A stretch of 64,000 nucleotides of DNA, taken from Actinoplanes sp. M2I2 (GTDB taxonomy: Bacteria; Actinomycetota; Actinomycetes; Mycobacteriales; Micromonosporaceae). The DNA is taken from positions 1 through 64,000 of the forward strand of contig NZ_JALPVJ010000013.1 of NCBI RefSeq assembly GCF_023544445.1. The letters run 5' to 3'. Shown in pieces: positions 57,860-64,000 of the stretch. The position numbers and the translations under genes were made by a program. The number at the start of each line of letters is the position of its first letter. Positions within the stretch are counted from its first letter, which is position 1. The notes under the pieces are model-generated. The model saw nothing but the letters and a program-made list of their open reading frames with translations. It did not search any database and had not been told where the DNA came from.

Positions 57860-58711
57860 TTATCGGCGGAAAGCGGTAGGAGAAACGCCGAACTCAGCGC
57901 GGAACGCGGTGGCGAACTGGCGAGCACTGCGGTATCCGCACATGGGCGCGATCTGGACGACGGAGTAGGCGGTGCCGCGCAACAGCTCCGCTGCCCTTTG
58001 CAAGCGCATCCTGCGGAGATACCGGAACGGGGTGAGTCCGGTCGTGGCGTTGAACGTCCGGATGAAGTGAAACTTGCTGACGTTGGCGACCGCGGCGAGC
58101 TCCTCGAGCATGATGTTCTCGGCGAGCCTGGCCCGCATGTAATCGGTGACCTGGTCGACCTGATGCCGGCTCAACGACGGGGGCTGCTCGGCGCCATGGC
58201 GCTGGGGTCGCCTCGCCCGCCAGGCGAGATGAGCGAGCAACGCCTGGGCGATCGAATCGGCGTAGAGCGCCGGGGCGCCCTTGTCCAGTGCGTTCGACAG
58301 CGTCCAGGTGCTCGCGGTGACGAACGGGTCGTGGTCGTTCGACTCGTCGAAGACCGAGACATCGCCGGCGGCGGTGGGGTCGAGCAGCAGGTGCACCGAA
58401 CGCATCGGAACGTTGGAGGTGCTGCGCCAGCGAATGAGGTTCTGCTGGCCGGGGGTGACGATGCAGATCGAACCGGGCCGGCGTTCGTCGCTGTGCCACC
58501 TTCCGCGCTTGCGGTGTTCGAGCTGGTAATGCCCGCTGGTGGCCAGGACGATCATCAGCCGGTCCGGCTCGACGCGAAACTCTCCGATGGCCGGCGGATC
58601 CGCGTAGACCGCGGCCTCGACCGTTCGCCACCCCAGGCCGGTGCTGGACTCCAGCCGCTGGGAAGGAACCTTCGGGAGGTCGTCATGAGCGGCAGCCACA
58701 ACAGTCGCCAC
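57860..58711 (-). CDS. AraC-family transcriptional regulator
   Basis: Regulator of 283 residues. The two C-terminal helix-turn-helices are complete: ENIMLEELAAVANVSKFHFIRTF then TGLTPFRYLRRMRLQRAAELL, and second YSVVQIAPMCGYRSARQFATAFRAEFGVSPTAFR at the very end. The N-terminal 170 residues are a cupin-like effector domain (GSICIVTPGQQNLIRW). It follows the FAD oxidase gene by 98 bases on the same strand and may be in its operon, giving feedback control. The ligand is unknown. Confidence 0.92.
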   Translation of the reverse strand: MATVVAAAHDDLPKVPSQRLESSTGLGWRTVEAAVYADPPAIGEFRVEPDRLMIVLATSGHYQLEHRKRGRWHSDERRPGSICIVTPGQQNLIRWRSTSNVPMRSVHLLLDPTAAGDVSVFDESNDHDPFVTASTWTLSNALDKGAPALYADSIAQALLAHLAWRARRPQRHGAEQPPSLSRHQVDQVTDYMRARLAENIMLEELAAVANVSKFHFIRTFNATTGLTPFRYLRRMRLQRAAELLRGTAYSVVQIAPMCGYRSARQFATAFRAEFGVSPTAFRR

Positions 58712-58809
58712 ACCTTTCGTCGTGTCACAGCCTCGGATCGGGCGATCCGGCTGCTGGAGTGAGAACGTGGGCCTCTCCCGCCGCCGGCGACCGGACAGGC
58801 TCTGTCCGG

Positions 58810-60057
58810 TCAGTGGGGCAACGGGGTGGCGGAGAAGACGGACCCCGGGTCGAAGCGACGCTTGAGCGCGAGCAGACGCTCGGTGTTCGGGCCGTAGGCG
58901 TGAGCCACCTGCTCGTCGTCGTGAGGTCCGAGAAGGTTCGGATAGCCGCCGGGCAGAGCATAGGGCGCGAGCTTGCGAGACGTGTCGCGCGCCCAGTGCT
59001 GGTCGGACCTCTCGTCAGGGTTCCACGAACCGATCAGTTCGATCAGGAAGTGCCCATCGCGCTGGGCGAAGGCGGTGGACTCGACCGGCAAGCGGGTCGC
59101 GGCACCGTGAAACGGGAAGATCTCGATCGCGCTGAACGGCGACGAGCGTGCTTCCGCGGCTTCGATGACGGTGGCCACCACGTCGGTTGTCAGCGCCGCC
59201 ACATTCCGCATGGCCATGTCGTGGTGCAACCCGGCACCCGCGAACATGGCATCGCCTTCGCGCAGGACATCATTGAACGACTTGGACCGGATGTCCACCG
59301 TGAGCGGCCGGCCCAGACCGGTGATCCGCTTCATCCACTGCCGGCCGGCCGCCGGCTCGCCCACCCAGGCAGGGGCGACGAAAGCCACCGCGCGACCGTT
59401 CGGCAGGGTGGTGACACCGGCTCGGACGGTGAGCTCGTCGGGAGCCTCCGCACAGATGTCGCCGTAGCTCTGCAGGACCCGGGCGGCTTCGTCCCATCCG
59501 AAGGTGACGATGCCGGCGAGTACGGAGGCGATCGGGAAGGCGCGCAGGTGCAACGCGGTCACGACACCGAAGTTGCCACCGCCGCCGCGAAGCGCCCACA
59601 GCAGATCGGGGTCGCTCCGCTCGCTGGCGTGGGCGAGCCGGCCGTCGGCGAGGACCACCTCGGCGGCGAGCAGGTTGTCGGCCCCGGTCCCCACGAGCCC
59701 GTTGAGCGGCCCGTACCCGCCGCCGAGGGTGAAGCCGGTGATGCCCACGGAGCCGACGGTCCCCGCGACGACCGAGGACCCCGACTCCTCAGCCGCGGTC
59801 ATCACGTCCAGGGACCGGGCGCCGCCACCGGCGATGACCACGTCCCCGATGACCGAGACCGTCCGCATCGCCGACAGGTCGAGGACCAGGCCACCCGGCC
59901 GTACGGAACGCCCGAGCCAGTCATGTCCTCCGCTCAGCACGGAGACGCCGAGCCCGGAGTCCGCAGCCCTGGCCAGGCCGGCCCGGACGTCGTCGGCCGT
60001 GACGCAGCGCATCACTTCGGCCGGCTGGTGGTCCACCGCCGGGTTCCAAAGGTTCAT
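58810..60057 (-). CDS. FAD-binding oxidoreductase (PCMH/BBE type)
   Basis: Flavoprotein of 415 residues. SVLSGGHDWLGRSV (about 39-52) has His45 at the covalent-flavin position; GITGFTLGGGYGPLNGLVG (about 104-122) is the FAD-binding loop with the small-residue run. The C-terminal BBE part ends in KRRFDPGSVFSATPLP. It is shorter than the family member at 18059. The ATG at 60057 follows AGGAGACC. Substrates of relatives are sugars, amines or aromatic alcohols. It leads a probable two-gene unit with the AraC regulator. Confidence 0.91.
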   Translation of the reverse strand: MNLWNPAVDHQPAEVMRCVTADDVRAGLARAADSGLGVSVLSGGHDWLGRSVRPGGLVLDLSAMRTVSVIGDVVIAGGGARSLDVMTAAEESGSSVVAGTVGSVGITGFTLGGGYGPLNGLVGTGADNLLAAEVVLADGRLAHASERSDPDLLWALRGGGGNFGVVTALHLRAFPIASVLAGIVTFGWDEAARVLQSYGDICAEAPDELTVRAGVTTLPNGRAVAFVAPAWVGEPAAGRQWMKRITGLGRPLTVDIRSKSFNDVLREGDAMFAGAGLHHDMAMRNVAALTTDVVATVIEAAEARSSPFSAIEIFPFHGAATRLPVESTAFAQRDGHFLIELIGSWNPDERSDQHWARDTSRKLAPYALPGGYPNLLGPHDDEQVAHAYGPNTERLLALKRRFDPGSVFSATPLPH

Positions 60058-60296
60058 ACCGGTCTCCTGGGGTCATCGACGCGTGTGGCTGAGGCGGTTC
60101 CACACTGCTCGCGGCACGACTCGGGGGCGTCCGGCACATTGCGCGGAAACGTTGTGAATATTGCGATCCACGATAGCGATTAGTACGGATTGCCCCAGGG
60201 GGCAGGTAAATACGCCCTATAGTGACAGCTGCCTTAAAGAGGAAAATTGTTCATTATGCTCCTGGCGTCCGGATGCAAAAGGTCAAGGGAGGCGCC

Positions 60297-60827
60297 ATGA
60301 AGTTGATCGTCAAGGCCTGGGCAGTGCTCGTGGTCGGATTCGCCCTCTCCGGGGTGGGGGTGACCAGCGCCCACGCGGGTCCGCCCGATGTCAAGAACGT
60401 GGCGGCACCCTACGTACCCTGGATCCGCCTCGCGGCCGGCCTCTGCGAGCAGGTCAATGGACCGCTCCTGGCCGCGCAGATCGAGCAGGAGTCGAACTGG
60501 AACCCGCTCGCCGTCTCGTCCGCCGGCGCACAGGGCATCTCGCAGTTCAAGCCGGCCACCTGGGCGAAATACGGTCTGGACGGGAACCAGAACGGGCAGA
60601 AGAATCCCTTCGAGCCCGAAGATGCCATCCTTTCCCAGGGCCACTACATGTGTGTTCTTGCCGCCGACTTGCAGACGGTCCCGGTTGACCGGGTCGTCGC
60701 CATGCTGTGGGCGTACAACGCGGGCCCGCTCGCGACCGAGATCGCGAACGGCCGGCCGCCCAATGCCGAGGCGGACAACTACGCGCGCCGCATCCTCAAT
60801 GAACTGGTCCCCAAGTATCGGCCGTGA
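60297..60827 (+). CDS. Secreted lytic transglycosylase
   Basis: Secreted peptidoglycan lytic transglycosylase of 176 residues. The signal peptide ends at SAHA-G (27/28). The SLT domain has catalytic Glu65 in QESNWNP, then SSAGAQGISQFKPATWAKYG and MLWAYNAGP, the three family motifs. There is no cell-wall-binding domain. The ATG at 60297 follows GGGAGGCGCC. The 239-base upstream region is the most AT-rich in the window and has a TATAGT at 60218-60223 that could be a -10 element. Activity cuts glycan strands during growth or spore germination. Confidence 0.93.
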   Translation: MKLIVKAWAVLVVGFALSGVGVTSAHAGPPDVKNVAAPYVPWIRLAAGLCEQVNGPLLAAQIEQESNWNPLAVSSAGAQGISQFKPATWAKYGLDGNQNGQKNPFEPEDAILSQGHYMCVLAADLQTVPVDRVVAMLWAYNAGPLATEIANGRPPNAEADNYARRILNELVPKYRP

Positions 60828-60959
60828 GATCTGCCGGCTCGGCGTCATCGTACGGTGGCGCCGAGCCGTCGCAAGAAGCCGAGCGCCCCTTCGGGCCACG
60901 TTCTCTGTTCCAAGGGGCGATAGGTGATCGACAGCAGTCGGTGGTACGTATCCACTGGC

Positions 60960-61466
60960 ATGGCTTCATTCAAGCGAAAGATCGCCTTCACCGCGGCCGC
61001 CGTGGTCGCGGCAGGCATCTCTGCCGTCAGTTATCAGGCATCCGCGGCGGAGAGCCCGTCCCTGCAGCCACCGGCCGGTCTCACCATCCTCGGCCAGTTC
61101 GTGGTCGGCAACGGCACGCAGACCTACACCTGCTCCGGCGGCAGGTTCACCGGCCCCTCGGTGCCCGAGGCGGGACTCTTCGACGGCGCCAACCGGAGGA
61201 TCCACCACTTCGGCGGGCCGAGCTGGCAGTCCGAGTCGGACGGCTCCCTGATCACTGCCGCGCCGGTGGCCAACTCGCCGGTTCCCGGCGCGATCCCGGA
61301 GCTGTTGCTCGAGGTCAAGACCCGTACCGGCCAAGGTTTCCTCAGTACCGTCACCCACATCCAGCGGATGAACACCTTCGGCGGAGTGGCTCCGTCCACC
61401 GCATGCACCGACGGACAGAAGACCAGCGTTCCCTACAACGCCAACTACATCTTCTGGGGCAACTGA
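60960..61466 (+). CDS. Secreted DUF3455-family protein
   Basis: Secreted protein of 168 residues. A Lys/Arg-rich start and hydrophobic core (FKRKIAFTAAAVVAAGIS) form a signal peptide, probably cut after QASA (about 29). The mature part fits the DUF3455 pattern: QTYTCSGGRFTG, HHFGGPSWQSESDGS and LLEVKTRTGQGFLSTVTHIQRMNTFGG. Two Cys residues (in YTCSGG and TACTDG) may pair. The function of this family is not known. It lies 132 bases after the transglycosylase gene and ends 34 bases before a hairpin terminator. Confidence 0.88.
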   Translation: MASFKRKIAFTAAAVVAAGISAVSYQASAAESPSLQPPAGLTILGQFVVGNGTQTYTCSGGRFTGPSVPEAGLFDGANRRIHHFGGPSWQSESDGSLITAAPVANSPVPGAIPELLLEVKTRTGQGFLSTVTHIQRMNTFGGVAPSTACTDGQKTSVPYNANYIFWGN

Positions 61467-61500
61467 CGTCCGGGTAATTCTGCGGCACAGCTTCAGGTAA

Positions 61501-61547
61501 AGCACGTCCGCGTCGGCCGGCCGGCAGGCGGTCGGCGCGGACGTGCT
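61501..61547 (+). terminator. Hairpin terminator after the DUF3455 gene
   Basis: A 12-bp perfect outer stem (61501-61512 with 61536-61547, AGCACGTCCGCG and its complement) encloses a GC-rich 23-base interior that can fold further. The bases from 61548 to 61754 hold nothing I recognise. Confidence 0.75.
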
Positions 61548-61754
61548 CGAAGGAACCTGTCGGATCGCATCCTCAGACCTGAACGGGAGGTGGCCCGGCC
61601 GACGGCCCGTTCGACGGTCTACGACTGGCGACCGGTCTTCCGCTGGTAGGCGCGCCATGTCATGGCCCTGGTGTCCGGGTCTTCGGTGACGCCGGGCTTC
61701 AGGCGGTGGACAGCTTGTTTGTGCGGCGACGTTTTGACATGTTCCGAGTCGGAG

Positions 61755-62199
61755 CATCTTCACGCCGGCCGGGACGCCGAGCACGGGCACGGCATCGCCC
61801 ACCGCCGCAAGGACGTCGCGCGCCGTCCCGTCCCCGCCGACGAACAGCAGAAGATCCACCGAGCGTGCCGCCATGGTCTGAGCCGCAGCCTGGGTGTCGG
61901 CCGACGTGGTGGGCCCGGGTGCCGATGGGTGCACCACCTCCACATCGAGCCCGGCTGCGCGCGCGACGTCCTCGCCCAATTCACCCGAGCCGGTGAGAAC
62001 ACGCAACAGCGTCACCGAATCGGCCAGCCGAGCCACCGCGATGCGAGCGCGTTGCTCGGCGACCGGGCGTGCGCCACGGCGCCAGGCCTCTTGAAGGACG
62101 TCCTCGCCGTCGGTGCCTTTGAGGCCGACACTGCCGCCCATCCCGGCTACCGGGGTTGATGATGAGGCCGAGCGTTGCGCCATCAGCTGTCCGGCTCAT
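61755..62199 (-). pseudogene. ATP-NAD/AcoX-type kinase remnant
   Basis: The reading starts well at 62199 (MSRTADGATLGLIINP) but must change frame at the CCCC near 62150 to continue into VAGMGGSVGLKGTDG, the diagnostic AcoX-type NAD-kinase motif. It then runs through ARPVAEQRA and LLLFVGGDGTARDVL (the GGDGT ATP-binding motif) to VPAGVKM, and homology stops at 61755. The C-terminal half, more than 200 residues, is absent. So both a frameshift and a 3' truncation are present. Its start overlaps the LuxR gene end by four bases. Confidence 0.8.
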
Positions 62200-63272
62200 C
62201 GTGATGGGTCGGCCGTAGTCCGGCCGAGGGCATCCCGCAGTCCTGCCCGGGTCGATATGCCGAGCTTGTCGAAAACCCGGGACAGATGCGTGCTCACAGT
62301 CCGGTGCGACAGGTAGATCCTCGTGCCGATCTGCTTGTTGGTGAGTCCCGAGGCGGCCAGTTCGGCAATGGCCCGTTCCTGCGGGGTGAGTGCCTCGACG
62401 GGGACGGTGGCCGGCCCGTTCGCAACGATCCCGGCACTCCGCAACTGCCGTTCCGCACGTGCTTGCCAAGGCATGGCACCCAGCTCGCGGAAGGCGCACA
62501 GAGCGTCAGTCAAGTGACCGCGCGCAGTGCGAAGCGATCGGGTGCGGCGCAGCCGCTCGGCGTACGCCAATTGAACCCGTGCCCGGTCGTAAGGCAGGTT
62601 GGCGGTGCCGGAGGCGGCGAGTGAGCGCTCGATCTGGCCGGCGTCGCCCGGGTGCGCCAGGGCCGTGGCGCATGCGGTCAGCAGTTTCAACCGCGGTGAG
62701 AAGATCCTCAGGTCAGCTGTCTGCAGCAGGGTCACGTAGGCGCGGGCGGCGTCGGTGCGGTCGGTACGCACGGCGCACTCCACGAAATCCAACGACGCGG
62801 CCAATGCGAGCGGGAGGTTCGCGGTGAAGGTGGCGGGCACCGCAAGTCCCGAGATGCGCTGGAAGGCCTGCTCGAAATCACCTCGGGACTGTGCGAGCAG
62901 GCACTGCACGTAGAGCGTGTAAAGCTGAACAGTGGCGGATCCGCGGCGGCGGGCCCAGTCCGCGAGTTTGCCGGCGAACTCCGCGGCCTGCTGGTCGTCA
63001 CCGCGAAGGGCGGCGATCGCGGCGGTGACCACCCAGAGCGGCCATCGGAGCTCGCGGTAACCGTGCAGTTCACACAGGTCCAAGCCCGTGTCGGCCAGCC
63101 GGAGGGCCTCATCCCATTCGCCGGTGACCAGATCGTCGACGCACAAGGCCACGACGGCGTGGATCGCGTTCTCGGTCGCGCAGAAGGCGTTGCCACCTCT
63201 CACCAGCGCCTCGTTCATCAGTTCACGAGCCGGCCCGTCGCTGGGCGCCGAATCCGTGGACTCGCGGATCAC
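62196..63272 (-). CDS. LuxR-family regulator, N-terminally truncated LAL remnant
   Basis: The C-terminal LuxR helix-turn-helix is intact: LTPQERAIAELAASGLTNKQIG then HRTVSTHLSRVFDKLGI. It is preceded by about 280 residues of TPR-like helices (ALRLADTGLDLCELHGY, GKLADWARRRGSA). This is the back half of a large ATP-binding LuxR (LAL) regulator of about 900 residues; the ATPase domain with its Walker motifs is gone. Usable starts are weak: the GTG at 63272 (VIRESTDSAP) is my choice. The front end runs into the RidA gene, whose last 50 bases it overlaps in another frame. The DNA-binding part might still act. Confidence 0.75.
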   Translation of the reverse strand: MIRESTDSAPSDGPARELMNEALVRGGNAFCATENAIHAVVALCVDDLVTGEWDEALRLADTGLDLCELHGYRELRWPLWVVTAAIAALRGDDQQAAEFAGKLADWARRRGSATVQLYTLYVQCLLAQSRGDFEQAFQRISGLAVPATFTANLPLALAASLDFVECAVRTDRTDAARAYVTLLQTADLRIFSPRLKLLTACATALAHPGDAGQIERSLAASGTANLPYDRARVQLAYAERLRRTRSLRTARGHLTDALCAFRELGAMPWQARAERQLRSAGIVANGPATVPVEALTPQERAIAELAASGLTNKQIGTRIYLSHRTVSTHLSRVFDKLGISTRAGLRDALGRTTADPSR

Positions 63273-63669
63273 GCCGACACTCGATGACCGATGGCCGTCG
63301 GGAGGGACGAACGCGACCAAGGAGGGTGGGCTTTCCTGCAACCGGTGGCATGGGCAGATCGAACTCCCGGGCGGCCTGCCGGGTGCCGGCGATGAAGTCG
63401 TCGTACATCTCCTTCTTCCACCCCGCGGCGTACCAGGTGATGCGGACGACATCGTGGAAGGTCGCACCGGCGGAATGCAGTGCCTTGGCGACGTTGCGAT
63501 ACACCTGGGCGACCTGACCGGCGAGGTCTCCCGGCGCCACGAGGTCGCCGTTCTCGTCCCAGGAGACCTGACCGGCGATATGAATCTGCCTGGTGCCGAT
63601 GGCGACCGCGACGTGGTGGTAGATCGGCACCTCGACGTGCCCGTCAGGATTGGACAGGAAGACAGTCAT
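63223..63669 (-). CDS. RidA-family protein with altered C-terminus
   Basis: RidA/YjgF-like protein, 148 residues against the usual 125-135. The core matches: IAGQVSWDENGDLV, DLAGQVAQVYRNVAKALHSAGATFHDVVRITWY, ending near AGKPTLLG (residue 118). The expected final strand (GV..L....LVEIE) is replaced by an Arg-rich tail that is read out of frame from the LuxR remnant. The catalytic Arg normally found in the PAR(S/T) motif is not evident. Relatives deaminate enamine/imine intermediates. The trimer might still form, but the C-terminal strand is normally structural. Start ATG, with GAGGAGCGGGTC upstream. Confidence 0.8.
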   Translation of the reverse strand: MTVFLSNPDGHVEVPIYHHVAVAIGTRQIHIAGQVSWDENGDLVAPGDLAGQVAQVYRNVAKALHSAGATFHDVVRITWYAAGWKKEMYDDFIAGTRQAAREFDLPMPPVAGKPTLLGRVRPSRRPSVIECRRDPRVHGFGAQRRAGS

Positions 63670-63736
63670 GACCCGCTCCTCACACAAAGGACGGTGCCAA
63701 CTCCCGCGGAGACGCACCCATACCGACACTCGCGTC

Positions 63737-63808
63737 GGTGGGTTCACCCTCGGCCGACGGGCCGGGCCGCGACCCCGGGTAACTCACGGGGAAAGGCCCC
63801 GGGCGTCC
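63737..63808 (-). promoter_or_regulatory. Shared upstream element, copy 2
   Basis: Counterpart of 57729-57799, lying 68-139 bases upstream of the RidA start on the minus strand. Its core reads TTACCCGGGGTCG on the minus strand, with a dyad-like CCCGGGG nearby. See copy 1 for the alignment. Confidence 0.4.
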
Positions 63809-63817
63809 GGGCGACGG

Positions 63818-63943
63818 CTACGTGGTCGCCGGTTCAGTGCCCTCCTCGCTGCTGACGAGCTCGGCTATGACGTCGAAGAAGGCGCGGAGCTCGGTGGATC
63901 GGCGGGGGTCGACTCGAAATCGGGTCAGCTCGACGGTTGTCAT
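63818..63943 (-). CDS. Small protein of 41 residues
   Basis: An ATG at 63943 has an excellent ribosome site (AGGAGGAAGCC, eight bases away) and opens a 41-codon frame: MTTVELTRFRVDPRRSTELR then AFFDVIAELV and an acidic-threonine tail ending EGTEPATT. The front half resembles the first strand and helix of small ferredoxin-like (Dabb/ABM-type) domains, but those are 90-110 residues long, so this may be a truncated remnant or a genuine short peptide gene. It precedes ridA by about 150 bases on the same strand. I do not recognise a function. Confidence 0.5.
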   Translation of the reverse strand: MTTVELTRFRVDPRRSTELRAFFDVIAELVSSEEGTEPATT

Positions 63944-64000
63944 GGCTTCCTCCTGCGCGATGACCGTGCCACTGTGACCGCATCCCAGCCGACCGCCTCC

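Noticed and set aside
60058..60296. Possible c-di-AMP (ydaO-type) riboswitch before the lytic transglycosylase
   Set aside because: Such switches often precede cell-wall hydrolase genes, but I could not find the conserved core; only an AT-rich promoter-like stretch is visible.
1..64000. tRNA, rRNA, CRISPR arrays, insertion sequences, prophage genes
   Set aside because: Looked for on both strands; no cloverleaf-like genes, regular spacer arrays, transposase motifs or phage structural genes were seen.

Overview
The window is high-GC DNA with many GTG starts, short or overlapping intergenic junctions, five ECF sigma factors, SARP- and LuxR-type regulators, an F420-type luciferase-like oxidoreductase and a GPP34 protein. 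This points to a filamentous actinomycete. Micromonosporaceae (Actinoplanes-like) is my best guess, but the family is inference. I saw no tRNA, rRNA, CRISPR array, transposase or phage gene. The content is accessory: regulators, oxidoreductases, transporters and many decayed genes.

Layout. 0-5.4 kb: a nonsense-interrupted small gene, a Gfo/Idh/MocA oxidoreductase, a secreted SGNH hydrolase, then an operon metallo-beta-lactamase hydrolase / MarR / carboxymuconolactone decarboxylase / Lgt behind a clear operator. 5.4-11.5 kb: a membrane-anchored winged-helix protein, an alpha/beta hydrolase, two ECF sigma factors, an XRE regulator, a deleted aldo/keto reductase and a flavin monooxygenase. 11.5-15.3 kb: two-component/ABC cassette A. 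15.3-31.1 kb: sigma/partner pairs, decayed P450 and NTF2-like genes around an FAD oxidase and a SARP regulator, a second copy of the 8.3-kb ECF gene in inverted orientation, a TetR-controlled hydrolase/reductase pair, LysR, cupin, GNAT, Nudix and an EAL-domain remnant. 31-36.5 kb: GtrA-like and HEAT proteins, an aldo/keto reductase, and a GGDEF-EAL membrane protein translationally coupled to a solute-binding lipoprotein. 36.5-41.3 kb: an unknown protein and two-component/ABC cassette B, a paralogue of cassette A. 41.4-45.8 kb: a complete liv-type ABC operon (H-M-G-F-K). 46-49.5 kb: a His-rich membrane protein with a tandem repeat, a MarR/quinone-reductase divergent pair and a lipoprotein of metallo-beta-lactamase fold that lacks most metal ligands. 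49.6-54.8 kb: a minus-strand operon aldo/keto reductase, Gal80-like oxidoreductase, frameshifted SDR, LLM oxidoreductase, GPP34, divergent from a MarR gene. 54.9-64 kb: a membrane-anchored carboxylesterase, AraC plus FAD oxidase, two secreted cell-envelope proteins, and remnants of an SDR, an NAD kinase, a LuxR regulator and RidA.

Themes. (1) Local sensing of small molecules: MarR/TetR regulators sit next to oxidoreductases with visible palindromic operators, and two paralogous two-component systems are divergent from ABC exporters with the same operator layout. (2) Second-messenger signalling: the GGDEF-EAL/binding-lipoprotein pair resembles the Vibrio MbaA/NspS arrangement. (3) Heavy gene decay: at least nine damaged genes, several with internal deletions rather than simple frameshifts.
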